Positions 18,291 through 26,185 of a stretch of 64,000 nucleotides of DNA are shown in pieces. Within the stretch, counting starts at the first letter, position 1; each line of letters opens with the position of its first letter. The notes under the pieces are model-generated. The model was not told the origin of the DNA, made no database searches, and saw nothing but the letters and a program-made list of their open reading frames with translations. The stretch spans positions 17,615 through 81,614 of the forward strand of contig CAYLKN010000006.1 of NCBI GenBank assembly GCA_964384335.1. The letters run 5' to 3'. The stretch is from JAUICS01 sp964384335. GTDB lineage: Bacteria; Pseudomonadota; Alphaproteobacteria; Micavibrionales; Micavibrionaceae. A program made the position numbers and the translations under genes.

Positions 18291-19556
18291 ATGGAGCCAG
18301 TATTTCTTATATCAATCATTGCCATTTTCATCTTGCTTATCCTGTCCGGATTTTTTTCAGGCTCCGAGACGGCACTTACCGGCGTGTCCGATCCCCGTAT
18401 GCATAGTCTGGAAAAAGACGGCAATGAAAAAGCCGGACTGGTTATCAAGATAAGGGAGAAGAAAGATAAGATGATCGGGGCGCTTCTGCTTGGCAACAAC
18501 CTGGTCAACATTCTTGCCTCTGCACTTGCCACGAGCGTGTTTATAAAACTCTTTGGCGAGGCGGGCGTTTTTTACGCCACGTTTGTCATGACCATGCTGG
18601 TTTTGATTTTTGCCGAGGTTCTGCCAAAAACATTTGCCCTGAACTACTCTGACAGCATGGCGATGAAAATTGCACCTGTGGTGCGGGTTGTCATTATTCT
18701 TTTCGCGCCCGTTTCTGAAATGGTGACGTTTATCGTCCGGCGCGTATTAAAGCTTATGGGTTTTGATGTCTCTCTCTCCAATTCCGGCCCGAATATTGAA
18801 GAGCTGAAAGGCGCGATCGAACTGCATCAGGGGCCTGAACATGAGACTCAGGAGCAACGCGCGATGCTCCGGTCAATCCTAGAGCTGGCCGAGGTTGATG
18901 TGGGCGAAATTATGATACACCGCAGCAAGGTTGTTATGATCGATGCGGAACAGCCTGTGGATAAGATTGTGGAAAAAGCTCTGGAAAGTCCTTTTTCCCG
19001 TTTGCCTCTCTGGCAGGGGAGCACGGACAACATTACCGGAATTATCCATGTAAAATGGCTGCTCAGGGAAATCCATAACAACGCCGAAAGCCTTGAGAAT
19101 ATAAACTTTGAATCCATTGCCGGGGAGCCTTGGTTCATTCCTGAAAATACATCTCTTTACGATCAGTTGCAGGCGTTTCGTCAAAGGCGGGAGCACATAG
19201 CCATTGTTGTGGATGAATACGGGTCCTTCATGGGTATTGTTACACTTGAGGATATATTGGAAGAAATCGTGGGGCAGATCGACGACGAAGACGACATTTC
19301 CGTTGCGGGCGTCCGGAAACAGCCAAACGGCGTTTATCTGGTTAACGGAACAGTTACGATACGCGATCTGAACCGCGAGTTCGACTGGAATCTGCCGGAT
19401 GAGGAATATTCGACAATAGCCGGACTAATCCTGCATGAAGCCCAGAAACTGCCGGAAGTTGGTCAAAGCTTCACTTTCCACGGCTTTCGGTTCGATATCA
19501 TGCGCCGCCACCGCAACCAGATCACCCTTGTCAAGGTCCAGAAAATGGGGGAGTAA
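18291..19556 (+). CDS. HlyC/CorC family protein (DUF21, CBS pair, CorC domain)
   Basis: A 421-aa membrane protein with the CNNM/CorC layout: a DUF21 region with four hydrophobic segments (residues about 5-180, with FFSGSETALTG and GNNLVNILASA), a CBS pair (about 200-330, with MIHRSKVVMIDA and EYGSFMGIVTLEDILEEIVG) and a C-terminal CorC_HlyC domain. Relatives act in magnesium or cobalt efflux and tolerance. GGAG lies 7 bases before the ATG. The gene is in operon with aroK. Confidence 0.9.
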   Translation: MEPVFLISIIAIFILLILSGFFSGSETALTGVSDPRMHSLEKDGNEKAGLVIKIREKKDKMIGALLLGNNLVNILASALATSVFIKLFGEAGVFYATFVMTMLVLIFAEVLPKTFALNYSDSMAMKIAPVVRVVIILFAPVSEMVTFIVRRVLKLMGFDVSLSNSGPNIEELKGAIELHQGPEHETQEQRAMLRSILELAEVDVGEIMIHRSKVVMIDAEQPVDKIVEKALESPFSRLPLWQGSTDNITGIIHVKWLLREIHNNAESLENINFESIAGEPWFIPENTSLYDQLQAFRQRREHIAIVVDEYGSFMGIVTLEDILEEIVGQIDDEDDISVAGVRKQPNGVYLVNGTVTIRDLNREFDWNLPDEEYSTIAGLILHEAQKLPEVGQSFTFHGFRFDIMRRHRNQITLVKVQKMGE

Positions 19557-19648
19557 TATCCCCGGGCTGCACCTTTCAACCCAAAAACTTTTCAGGCGGT
19601 AGATCTCCAGATAAAAAATCAGAATATATATTTACATAATATTAATAA

Positions 19649-19843
19649 TATATTATCTTTTCTTCCATAATTAAACAGAAGTGGTCCTACTTTATTGGAC
19701 ACCGGGCACGAGTCAGAGCTGATATTGTCTGTGCTGCGCAAGCAATAGCTATTAGGTCAGGTGAAGCTAGTGGGTCTGATTATGTAACAATTCACCCCCA
19801 TAATGATATTCCAGATAATAACGTTCCGTTTAGTTATCAATAG
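19649..19843 (+). pseudogene. Start-less open stretch, possible gene remnant
   Basis: Between the CorC-like gene and secA, one plus-strand frame is open for 64 codons after TAA 19646-19648 and ends at TAG 19841. It reads like real protein in its last 50 residues (KWSYFIGHRARVRADIV, then IRSGEASGSDYVTIHP), yet has no ATG, GTG or TTG near its 5' end and no ribosome site. It is most simply the 3' remnant of a lost gene. I do not recognise the family with any confidence. The rest of the 300-base interval (19557-19648) is AT-rich with nothing else visible. Confidence 0.3.
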
Positions 19844-19855
19844 AGACTGCCGCGC

Positions 19856-22597
19856 TTAACCCACCTGCGCGATTTTGCCGTGGCAGTGTTTGTATTTCTT
19901 GCCCGATCCGCAGGGGCAGGGGCTGTTTCTCTGAACCTTGCCCCAGGTTTCCGGATCACCATGATCAAATGGTTTTTTTGAGTCTTGCGCGGTGATCGAG
20001 GTTTCATCCTGCCCGTAAAGGTCGCTGTGCTCCGAAAGTGCGGGGTCTTTTCGTGTTTCCTGCATTTCCTGTTCCTGTGGACGCCCCTGTATGGCATCCA
20101 TCAGACCCTGGTTAATATTAACGTCGATAATCATCAGCGTGTGGGTAATGTTTTCCCTCAGGGTATCGAGCATGGCTTCAAAAAGGGAAAATGCCTCTGC
20201 CTTGTATTCGTTCAGGGGATCCCTCTGGCCGAAGGCTCTGAGATTAATACCCTGCCGCAAATGATCGAGACTAAGAAGGTGTTCTTTCCAGTGCTGGTCA
20301 ACCAGTTGCAGGACAAGAGCTTTTTCAACTTTCAAAAAAGCGTCTTTCCCGGCCGCGGCAATTTTCTCCGCCATTTTGCGGTCTGCGGCATCATTAATGC
20401 GCTCCAGAATTTCCTGATCCGCGATTCCTTCCTCCTTCGCCCATTCTTCAACCGGCAGGTCCAGCATCAAAATACGCTGAATCTCGGATTTCAGTGTCTT
20501 TACATCCCATTGTTCGGGATAGGCTTTCGGCGGGATACATCGGTTTACAAGCTCGTGTATAACATCATGGCGCATTTCATTGACCAGTTCGGAAATATCC
20601 GAAGACTGCATGATATCCTTGCGCTGGTCATAAATAACCTTACGCTGATCATTCATGACGTTATCGAATTTCAGAAGATTTTTCCGGATTTCGAAATTCT
20701 GTGCCTCAACCTTTGCCTGGGCTCTCTCAAGCGCTTTTGAAAGCCACGGGTGGGTAAGAGCTTCACCTTCCTGTAGACCGATCTGTTTGTTTGCAAGGAC
20801 GGCTTCCATTTTCTGCGCCCCGAAAATCCGCATAAGGTCATCTTCAAGTGACAGGAAAAACATTGATGCACCCGGGTCGCCCTGCCGGCCGGAACGGCCG
20901 CGCAACTGGTTATCGATACGACGGGATTCATGTCTTTCGGTTCCGATGACATAAAGTCCGCCCGCTTCTTTCACAGTGTCCTTGTCTTTCCGGACCTGCT
21001 CCTCTATTTCCGTGCGCTTTTTAGATTTTTCCTCTTCCGTCCAGTCATCCTCTATCTGTTGCATGGCAAGCATTTCCGCATTGCCGCCAAGCTGGATGTC
21101 AGTACCGCGTCCGGCCATGTTGGTTGCAATTGTAACGGCCCCGGGCTTTCCCGCCTGGGCGATAATACCGGCTTCCTGTTCATGATAACGCGCGTTCAGA
21201 ACGTTGTGCGGGATTTTGTGTTTTTTCAGTCTTGCCGCCAGTGTCTCCGATTTTTCAATAGATACCGTTCCGACAAGAACCGGTTGCTGTCTCTGATGAC
21301 ATTCATCAATCAGTTTTATGATGGCGTCTTCTTTTTCCGCCAGGCTTTTAAAGATTTTATCATTATGATCCAGACGAGCGATGGATTTGTGTGTCGGTAT
21401 TTCAACAACCGAAAGGCCGTAAATCTCCATAAATTCGGCCTCTTCCGTCATTGCCGTTCCGGTCATGCCGGCAAGTTTCGGGTATAAGCGGAAATAGTTC
21501 TGGAAGGTTATGGAGGCCAGGGTCTGGTTTTCCATCTGGATGGCCACGCCCTCCTTTGCCTCGAGTGCCTGGTGAAGACCTTCCGAATAGCGTCTGCCTT
21601 CCATCATCCGGCCTGTAAATTCATCGACAATAATAACCTTGTTATCTTTGATAACGTAGTCTTTGTCCTTTGCAAAAAGCTTGTGCGCCCGAAGTGCCTG
21701 ATTAACGTGATGAACGAGTGCAACGTTCTGAATATCGTAAAGGTTTCCTTCCTCCAGGATTCCTTCTTCCCGCAATGTGTTTTCCAGCTTTTCCATTCCG
21801 TCTTCGGTAAAGGTAACGGTGCGGAGTTTTTCGTCAACTTCGTAGCAGTCCTTATCGAGTTTCGGAATTACGCTGTTGATCTGGCGGTAAAGATCGACAG
21901 ATCCTTCGGAAGGGCCTGAAATAATCAACGGCGTTCTTGCCTCGTCAATCAGGATCGAATCCACCTCGTCGATGATGGCAAAGTTAAACGGACGCTGGAC
22001 CATGTCTTTCAGATTGAATTTCATGTTATCGCGAAGATAATCAAATCCGAATTCATTATTGGTTCCATAGGTAATATCCGCCTGGTAAGCTTTGCGACGG
22101 TCCTCATCCGGCATATTTGCGATGATACAGCCCACACTCAAACCAAGGAATTTATAAACTGATCCCATCCATTCGGCGTCACGGCTGGCCAGGTAATCGT
22201 TCACGGTAACGATATGCACTCCTTTACCGGAGAGGGCATTGAGGTAAACGGCGAGGGTGGAAACAAGCGTTTTCCCCTCCCCGGTCTTCATCTCAGCAAT
22301 CCGGCCGTTATGGAGGACGATCCCGCCAAGAAGCTGTTCGTCAAAATGTCTTTGACCCAGTGTTCGTTTTGCCGCCTCACGGACAACAGCGAATGCATCG
22401 ATAAGGATGGCATCCTGATGTGAAGGATTACTTTCCAGCCTGTTTCTTAAAACAGTTGCCTGTGCGCGGATTTCTTCATCGCTCATAGATTCGTACTGAG
22501 GCTCTTTTTCATTGATAGCCTCAACAGTCTTCATAAGCTTTTTGATTGTTCGCTCGTTATTCGAGCCTAAAAGTTTTTTTGCGATTGATAAAAGCAT
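19856..22597 (-). CDS. secA: Protein translocase ATPase SecA
   Basis: A 913-aa SecA, the motor that drives preproteins through SecYEG. Visible parts are the NBD1 Walker A MKTGEGKT near residue 105, the DEAD-type DEVD motif in FAIIDEVDSILIDEARTP, the preprotein cross-linking domain, NBD2 with MAGRGTDI and LRGRSGRQGDPG, the helical wing and scaffold domains, and a C-terminal SEC-C zinc motif CPCGSGKKYKHCH. Full length with no interruptions. It diverges from the PpiC-type isomerase gene, as in many alphaproteobacteria. Confidence 0.98.
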   Translation of the reverse strand: MLLSIAKKLLGSNNERTIKKLMKTVEAINEKEPQYESMSDEEIRAQATVLRNRLESNPSHQDAILIDAFAVVREAAKRTLGQRHFDEQLLGGIVLHNGRIAEMKTGEGKTLVSTLAVYLNALSGKGVHIVTVNDYLASRDAEWMGSVYKFLGLSVGCIIANMPDEDRRKAYQADITYGTNNEFGFDYLRDNMKFNLKDMVQRPFNFAIIDEVDSILIDEARTPLIISGPSEGSVDLYRQINSVIPKLDKDCYEVDEKLRTVTFTEDGMEKLENTLREEGILEEGNLYDIQNVALVHHVNQALRAHKLFAKDKDYVIKDNKVIIVDEFTGRMMEGRRYSEGLHQALEAKEGVAIQMENQTLASITFQNYFRLYPKLAGMTGTAMTEEAEFMEIYGLSVVEIPTHKSIARLDHNDKIFKSLAEKEDAIIKLIDECHQRQQPVLVGTVSIEKSETLAARLKKHKIPHNVLNARYHEQEAGIIAQAGKPGAVTIATNMAGRGTDIQLGGNAEMLAMQQIEDDWTEEEKSKKRTEIEEQVRKDKDTVKEAGGLYVIGTERHESRRIDNQLRGRSGRQGDPGASMFFLSLEDDLMRIFGAQKMEAVLANKQIGLQEGEALTHPWLSKALERAQAKVEAQNFEIRKNLLKFDNVMNDQRKVIYDQRKDIMQSSDISELVNEMRHDVIHELVNRCIPPKAYPEQWDVKTLKSEIQRILMLDLPVEEWAKEEGIADQEILERINDAADRKMAEKIAAAGKDAFLKVEKALVLQLVDQHWKEHLLSLDHLRQGINLRAFGQRDPLNEYKAEAFSLFEAMLDTLRENITHTLMIIDVNINQGLMDAIQGRPQEQEMQETRKDPALSEHSDLYGQDETSITAQDSKKPFDHGDPETWGKVQRNSPCPCGSGKKYKHCHGKIAQVG

Positions 22598-22810
22598 TAG
22601 ATATCCGTAACTCCATTACATTCCTATAAAGTTTGAAGATGCTGCCGTCAACGAATATTCCGGTCAGTGTCAAATTACACTCAGTTCTTTTACTATTGCC
22701 ATTAACTTCCGGTTGTTTTACCTGTTGCAGGAAAGCGTGAAATGTTTACCATACAATGCCGTAATCGCATAAACGAAAGTTCACATATATACAAACGGAA
22801 GGGAAGCAAG

Positions 22811-23893
22811 ATGAATTCACTAAAAATTGGTTCAATCGTATTGTTGCTGCTGATAATTATCGGCCTTCAGGCCGCAATACTTATTCAGGGCGATAAGCAT
22901 GAAAGTCACAGCCAGATGGAAACTCAAACGGCCGGGCAGCAGATGTCTGAAAATTCAGTCATACCGCAAAATGTGCAGAACAGAAACGGTCAGCAATCAG
23001 AAAATCCTGTCGTTGCAGAATATAAAGGGCAGGAAATCACGCGTAATCAGGTTTTGTCCTATATAATTTCCAACTCTGGCGGAAACTTGCAAACACCTGT
23101 ATCCCGGGATGCATTTCAGAACGCACTGGACCAGATGGTGCGTCAGCAAATATTGCTGGACCGGGCGCAGGAGGAAAATATCGCCGCCGAACCCCAGGTT
23201 CAGACCCAAATTGAGGAAGCCAGAAAACGCGTTCTTATCTCCGCCTACGCACAGCAGGCAATTGACAGAACACTTACGGATGAGAAGCTGAAAGAACGCT
23301 ATGACCAGCTAATGGCGAGCCAGTCGGCACAGGCCGAAAGAAAGGCCAGCCATATTCTTGTGGAAACAAGGGAAGAAGCTGAAGAAATCATCAGTCAACT
23401 TGAAGAAGGCATTGATTTTAAAGAACTGGCGCTGGAAAAATCAATCGGCCCGTCCGGGGAAAGAGGCGGCGATCTGGGATATTTTACGCCCGGGCAGATG
23501 GTTCCGGAATTCTCAAAAGCCGTTTTTGAAATGGATGTCGGTTCGTTTACAAAAGAACCTGTCAAAACCAACTTTGGCTGGCACGTTATTAAAGTTGAGG
23601 ACGAGCGTGAAGTTGAACTGCCGAGTTTTGAAGATATCAAGGACCAGTTAAGATCGACCATGAGCCAGACTGCGCTTCAGGAGCTGACAGACACGTGGAA
23701 GGAGGAAATCGATTTTACCGAATTTGATATTTTTGAAGATCAGTCAGCCCGGCAACAGACACCTGTTAACCAAGAGCCTCAAGCTAACGCTGTAGAGGAT
23801 CAGGAAAGCCTTCAGGAAAATGTTCAGGATGAACAGGATGAACAGGATGAACAGGATGAACAGGAAGATATGCCGGAAGGGCAGCAGAACTGA
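22811..23893 (+). CDS. Membrane-anchored PpiC-type peptidyl-prolyl isomerase
   Basis: A 360-aa protein with an N-terminal signal anchor (SIVLLLLIIIGLQAAIL), a SurA-like helical region (about residues 60-170) and one parvulin domain (about 175-265) with ASHILVETREEAEEI and GGDLGYFTPGQMVPEFSKA. It is probably a periplasmic folding factor for exported proteins, matching its position divergent from secA. ATG 22811 is preferred because it starts the signal anchor and follows a GGGAAG site; the frame is open to a further ATG at 22742. The C-terminus ends in an acidic tail made from a 9-bp DNA repeat. Confidence 0.87.
   Translation: MNSLKIGSIVLLLLIIIGLQAAILIQGDKHESHSQMETQTAGQQMSENSVIPQNVQNRNGQQSENPVVAEYKGQEITRNQVLSYIISNSGGNLQTPVSRDAFQNALDQMVRQQILLDRAQEENIAAEPQVQTQIEEARKRVLISAYAQQAIDRTLTDEKLKERYDQLMASQSAQAERKASHILVETREEAEEIISQLEEGIDFKELALEKSIGPSGERGGDLGYFTPGQMVPEFSKAVFEMDVGSFTKEPVKTNFGWHVIKVEDEREVELPSFEDIKDQLRSTMSQTALQELTDTWKEEIDFTEFDIFEDQSARQQTPVNQEPQANAVEDQESLQENVQDEQDEQDEQDEQEDMPEGQQN
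23825..23863 (+). repeat. 9-bp tandem repeat encoding (DEQ)n
   Basis: CAGGATGAA is repeated exactly four times (23825-23860) plus a partial CAG, inside the last codons of the PpiC-type gene. Being a multiple of three, length changes by slippage would alter the acidic tail without shifting the frame. Confidence 0.95.
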
Positions 23894-23924
23894 TAACATT
23901 CTTGCCTGTTAGGCAGAGCGTAAT

Positions 23925-24380
23925 ATGAACGCATGTATCGAAGCACTGGAGAAACCGCCCCCCGAGTGTCCAGAAAATCTGGATATTCTTATGGTGGTTT
24001 CGGCCGCGCTTATTGACGGTGAGGGCAAGGTTCTCATTGCCAGCCGGCCTGAAGGAAAGGATATGGCCGGTCTTTGGGAATTTCCGGGAGGAAAAATCGA
24101 AACGGGGGAAATACCTGAATTTGCGCTTATGCGTGAACTCAGAGAAGAACTTGGGATAGAAACCCGCCCGACCTGTTTTGTTCCCGTGACTTTTGCTTCC
24201 CATACCTACAGTCATTTTCATCTGATCATGCCTTTATACGCTTGCCGCGTATGGAAAGGGTTTCCCAGGCCAAATGAACATGCGGCCCTGAAATGGGTCA
24301 AGGCGCACTCACTGTTCGATTATCCAATGCCCGAGGCTGATTTTCCTCTTATTGACCCTCTGATACGTTACATCGAATAA
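23925..24380 (+). CDS. mutT: MutT-like Nudix hydrolase
   Basis: A 151-aa Nudix protein with the box GGKIETGE then REELGI (about residues 56-78) and flanking features of 8-oxo-dGTP diphosphatase MutT (WEFPGG, and SHTYSHFHLIMPLYACR). MutT removes oxidised dGTP from the nucleotide pool and prevents A:T to C:G mutations. It starts 31 bases after the PpiC-type gene. In many alphaproteobacteria argJ lies between secA/ppiC and mutT; it is missing here. A SAM-dependent methyltransferase follows after 18 bases. Confidence 0.88.
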   Translation: MNACIEALEKPPPECPENLDILMVVSAALIDGEGKVLIASRPEGKDMAGLWEFPGGKIETGEIPEFALMRELREELGIETRPTCFVPVTFASHTYSHFHLIMPLYACRVWKGFPRPNEHAALKWVKAHSLFDYPMPEADFPLIDPLIRYIE

Positions 24381-24398
24381 AAACTAAAGACCGGTTTT

Positions 24399-25172
24399 AT
24401 GCAGCCTTCCGTTTACGATCTCAAATTATTTTACGGCACAAGATTGGGGCGGATTGCACGCCGCACCATCCTGAAAAATTTAAAAACTCTCTGGCCGAAT
24501 TCGGCATCGGATCTTGCAAATATGTCACTTCTGGGTGTTGGATATCCGCTTCCTTATCTTAAAACCTATCTGGATTCTGTCGAACGGCTTTTTGTTATGA
24601 TGCAGCCCGGTCAGGGCGTAAGAAAATGGCCGGAGGAAAGCAGAAATCTCGTCTGTCTTGCTGAGGAGAGGGAATGGCCGGTCGAGACAAATTCTATTGA
24701 CAGACTGTTTATAGTCCACGCTCTTGAATATGCGGAGAGCCTGAGAGGCTATATAGAAGAGGCATGGCGCGTCCTTAAAGGCAATGGCCGGCTGGTGATC
24801 GTGGTGCCAAACCGCAGCGGGCTTTGGGCCCGTGCGGACTGGACTCCGTTCGGGCATGGAAAGCCTTACAGTGCAGGCCAGATCAATACGTATTTAAAAG
24901 ATAACTACTTCGTTCACGAACGGACCATCAACACATTATTTTTTCCGCCATTCCGCAATGTGACTTTTCTTGAGGCGGGGCGTTTTCTGGAATATGTCGG
25001 GCCATATGTTATGCCGGCCTTGTCAGGCGTTTACATTATTGAGGCAACCAAACAGATATATACTGGAACGCCTGTAAAAGCAGATCGAAAAGTTCGTTTT
25101 GTTCGCGGTTTTATGCCGAAACCGGTTCCAAATCCGAAAACGTCTTTATCGGCTCAAGATCATCGAGATTAA
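24399..25172 (+). CDS. SAM-dependent methyltransferase (class I)
   Basis: A 257-aa methyltransferase of the Methyltransf_11 type with the cofactor loop LLGVGYPLPYL near residues 44-55, a post-II region SIDRLFIVHALEYAE and motif III-like RVLKGNGRLVIVVPNR. The protein has the family signature seen downstream of mutT in alphaproteobacteria; its substrate is unknown. Its 3' end overlaps the 3' end of the convergent metA gene by 62 bases (25111-25172), so its last 20 residues are encoded across metA. Confidence 0.82.
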   Translation: MQPSVYDLKLFYGTRLGRIARRTILKNLKTLWPNSASDLANMSLLGVGYPLPYLKTYLDSVERLFVMMQPGQGVRKWPEESRNLVCLAEEREWPVETNSIDRLFIVHALEYAESLRGYIEEAWRVLKGNGRLVIVVPNRSGLWARADWTPFGHGKPYSAGQINTYLKDNYFVHERTINTLFFPPFRNVTFLEAGRFLEYVGPYVMPALSGVYIIEATKQIYTGTPVKADRKVRFVRGFMPKPVPNPKTSLSAQDHRD

Positions 25173-26067
25173 ACGGCGTATTCTGATAAACAATATTTAT
25201 CCAGTTTCCGAACAGGAGGTTGCGATGAGCCCGCCAGTTCACCTTTGGATCATTATTCACATCGTTATCCGGAAAGTAATTCACAGGCAGATCAACATCA
25301 TACATACCTGTTTCCAGATCTCTGAGATATTCATTTTTAAGTGTATCCCGGTCATATTCAAGATGATTGAACATATATACGCGCCTGTGGTTACATTCCT
25401 GAAGAAGACAGGGCCCGGAGTCTTCGTGTTCAAGAAGGATTTCCATTTTTTCGACTTTATTGATTTCCTGTTTCGGAATAGTTGTCTGACGTGCAAGCGG
25501 AATGTAAACGACATCGTCAAACCCCGCAGTCAAAGGATCAAATTTTTCCGGCATACGGTGCGGGTAATTCCCCATGATTTTTTTAGGAAACGTCTCTTTA
25601 TGCAGGCCGTAAAAATGATACAGCGCCGCCTGTGCTGCCCAGCATATATAAAAAGTGCTGTAGACATTTTCGAGGGTCCAGTTCAGAATTTCCTGCATTT
25701 CTTTCCAGTACAGGATTTTCTCATAGTCCATGTTTTCAACAGGCGCCCCGGTCACAATAAGGCCGTCAAACTTTCTGTGGCTCACATTTTCCCATGTGTC
25801 GTAAAACGTATGCAAATGTGATTTTTCAGTGTTTTTGCCTTCGTATGATCCTGTTCTAATCAGAGAGATCTCGATTTGCAAAGGGGTGCTTCCCAATGCC
25901 CTTAACAACTGGTTCTCGGTCTGGATTTTATCTGGCATCAGATTGAGTATGGCAAGATTAAGAGGTCTTATATCCTGGCGCAAAGCTTTTTCGGAGCGGA
26001 TAACAGGTATCCGTTCTTTTTCAAGTACTTTTGCGGCCGGTAAATTATCAGGTATCTTAATAGGCAT
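25111..26067 (-). CDS. metA: Homoserine O-acyltransferase MetA, predicted acetyl-CoA-specific
   Basis: A 318-aa full-length MetA, which activates the hydroxyl of homoserine in methionine synthesis. The catalytic residues are at family positions: Cys142 in YICWAAQAAL, His235 and Glu237 in MFNHLEYD. Position 111, in GAPVE, is Glu. Published work on MetA showed Glu111 gives acetyl-CoA use and Gly111 (as in E. coli) gives succinyl-CoA use, so this enzyme is predicted to make O-acetylhomoserine. It diverges from a cystathionine gamma-synthase-like gene with 118 AT-rich bases between them. Confidence 0.93.
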   Translation of the reverse strand: MPIKIPDNLPAAKVLEKERIPVIRSEKALRQDIRPLNLAILNLMPDKIQTENQLLRALGSTPLQIEISLIRTGSYEGKNTEKSHLHTFYDTWENVSHRKFDGLIVTGAPVENMDYEKILYWKEMQEILNWTLENVYSTFYICWAAQAALYHFYGLHKETFPKKIMGNYPHRMPEKFDPLTAGFDDVVYIPLARQTTIPKQEINKVEKMEILLEHEDSGPCLLQECNHRRVYMFNHLEYDRDTLKNEYLRDLETGMYDVDLPVNYFPDNDVNNDPKVNWRAHRNLLFGNWINIVYQNTPFNLDDLEPIKTFSDLEPVSA

Positions 26068-26185
26068 GGACAGATTTTTTCCTATTTGTTTTCAGTCACA
26101 TACAAATATACATTCAGGATTTAAATTTCCAGATATATTTATTTGATTTGAAAAATAAGATCAAAATATATAATTATAATTTCTC

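Noticed and set aside
19985..21487. Long plus-strand frames opposite secA
   Set aside because: Antisense shadows of a fully conserved secA; codon use is that of the opposite strand.
25099..25821. 240-aa plus-strand frame opposite metA
   Set aside because: Antisense shadow; the minus frame carries all MetA catalytic residues.
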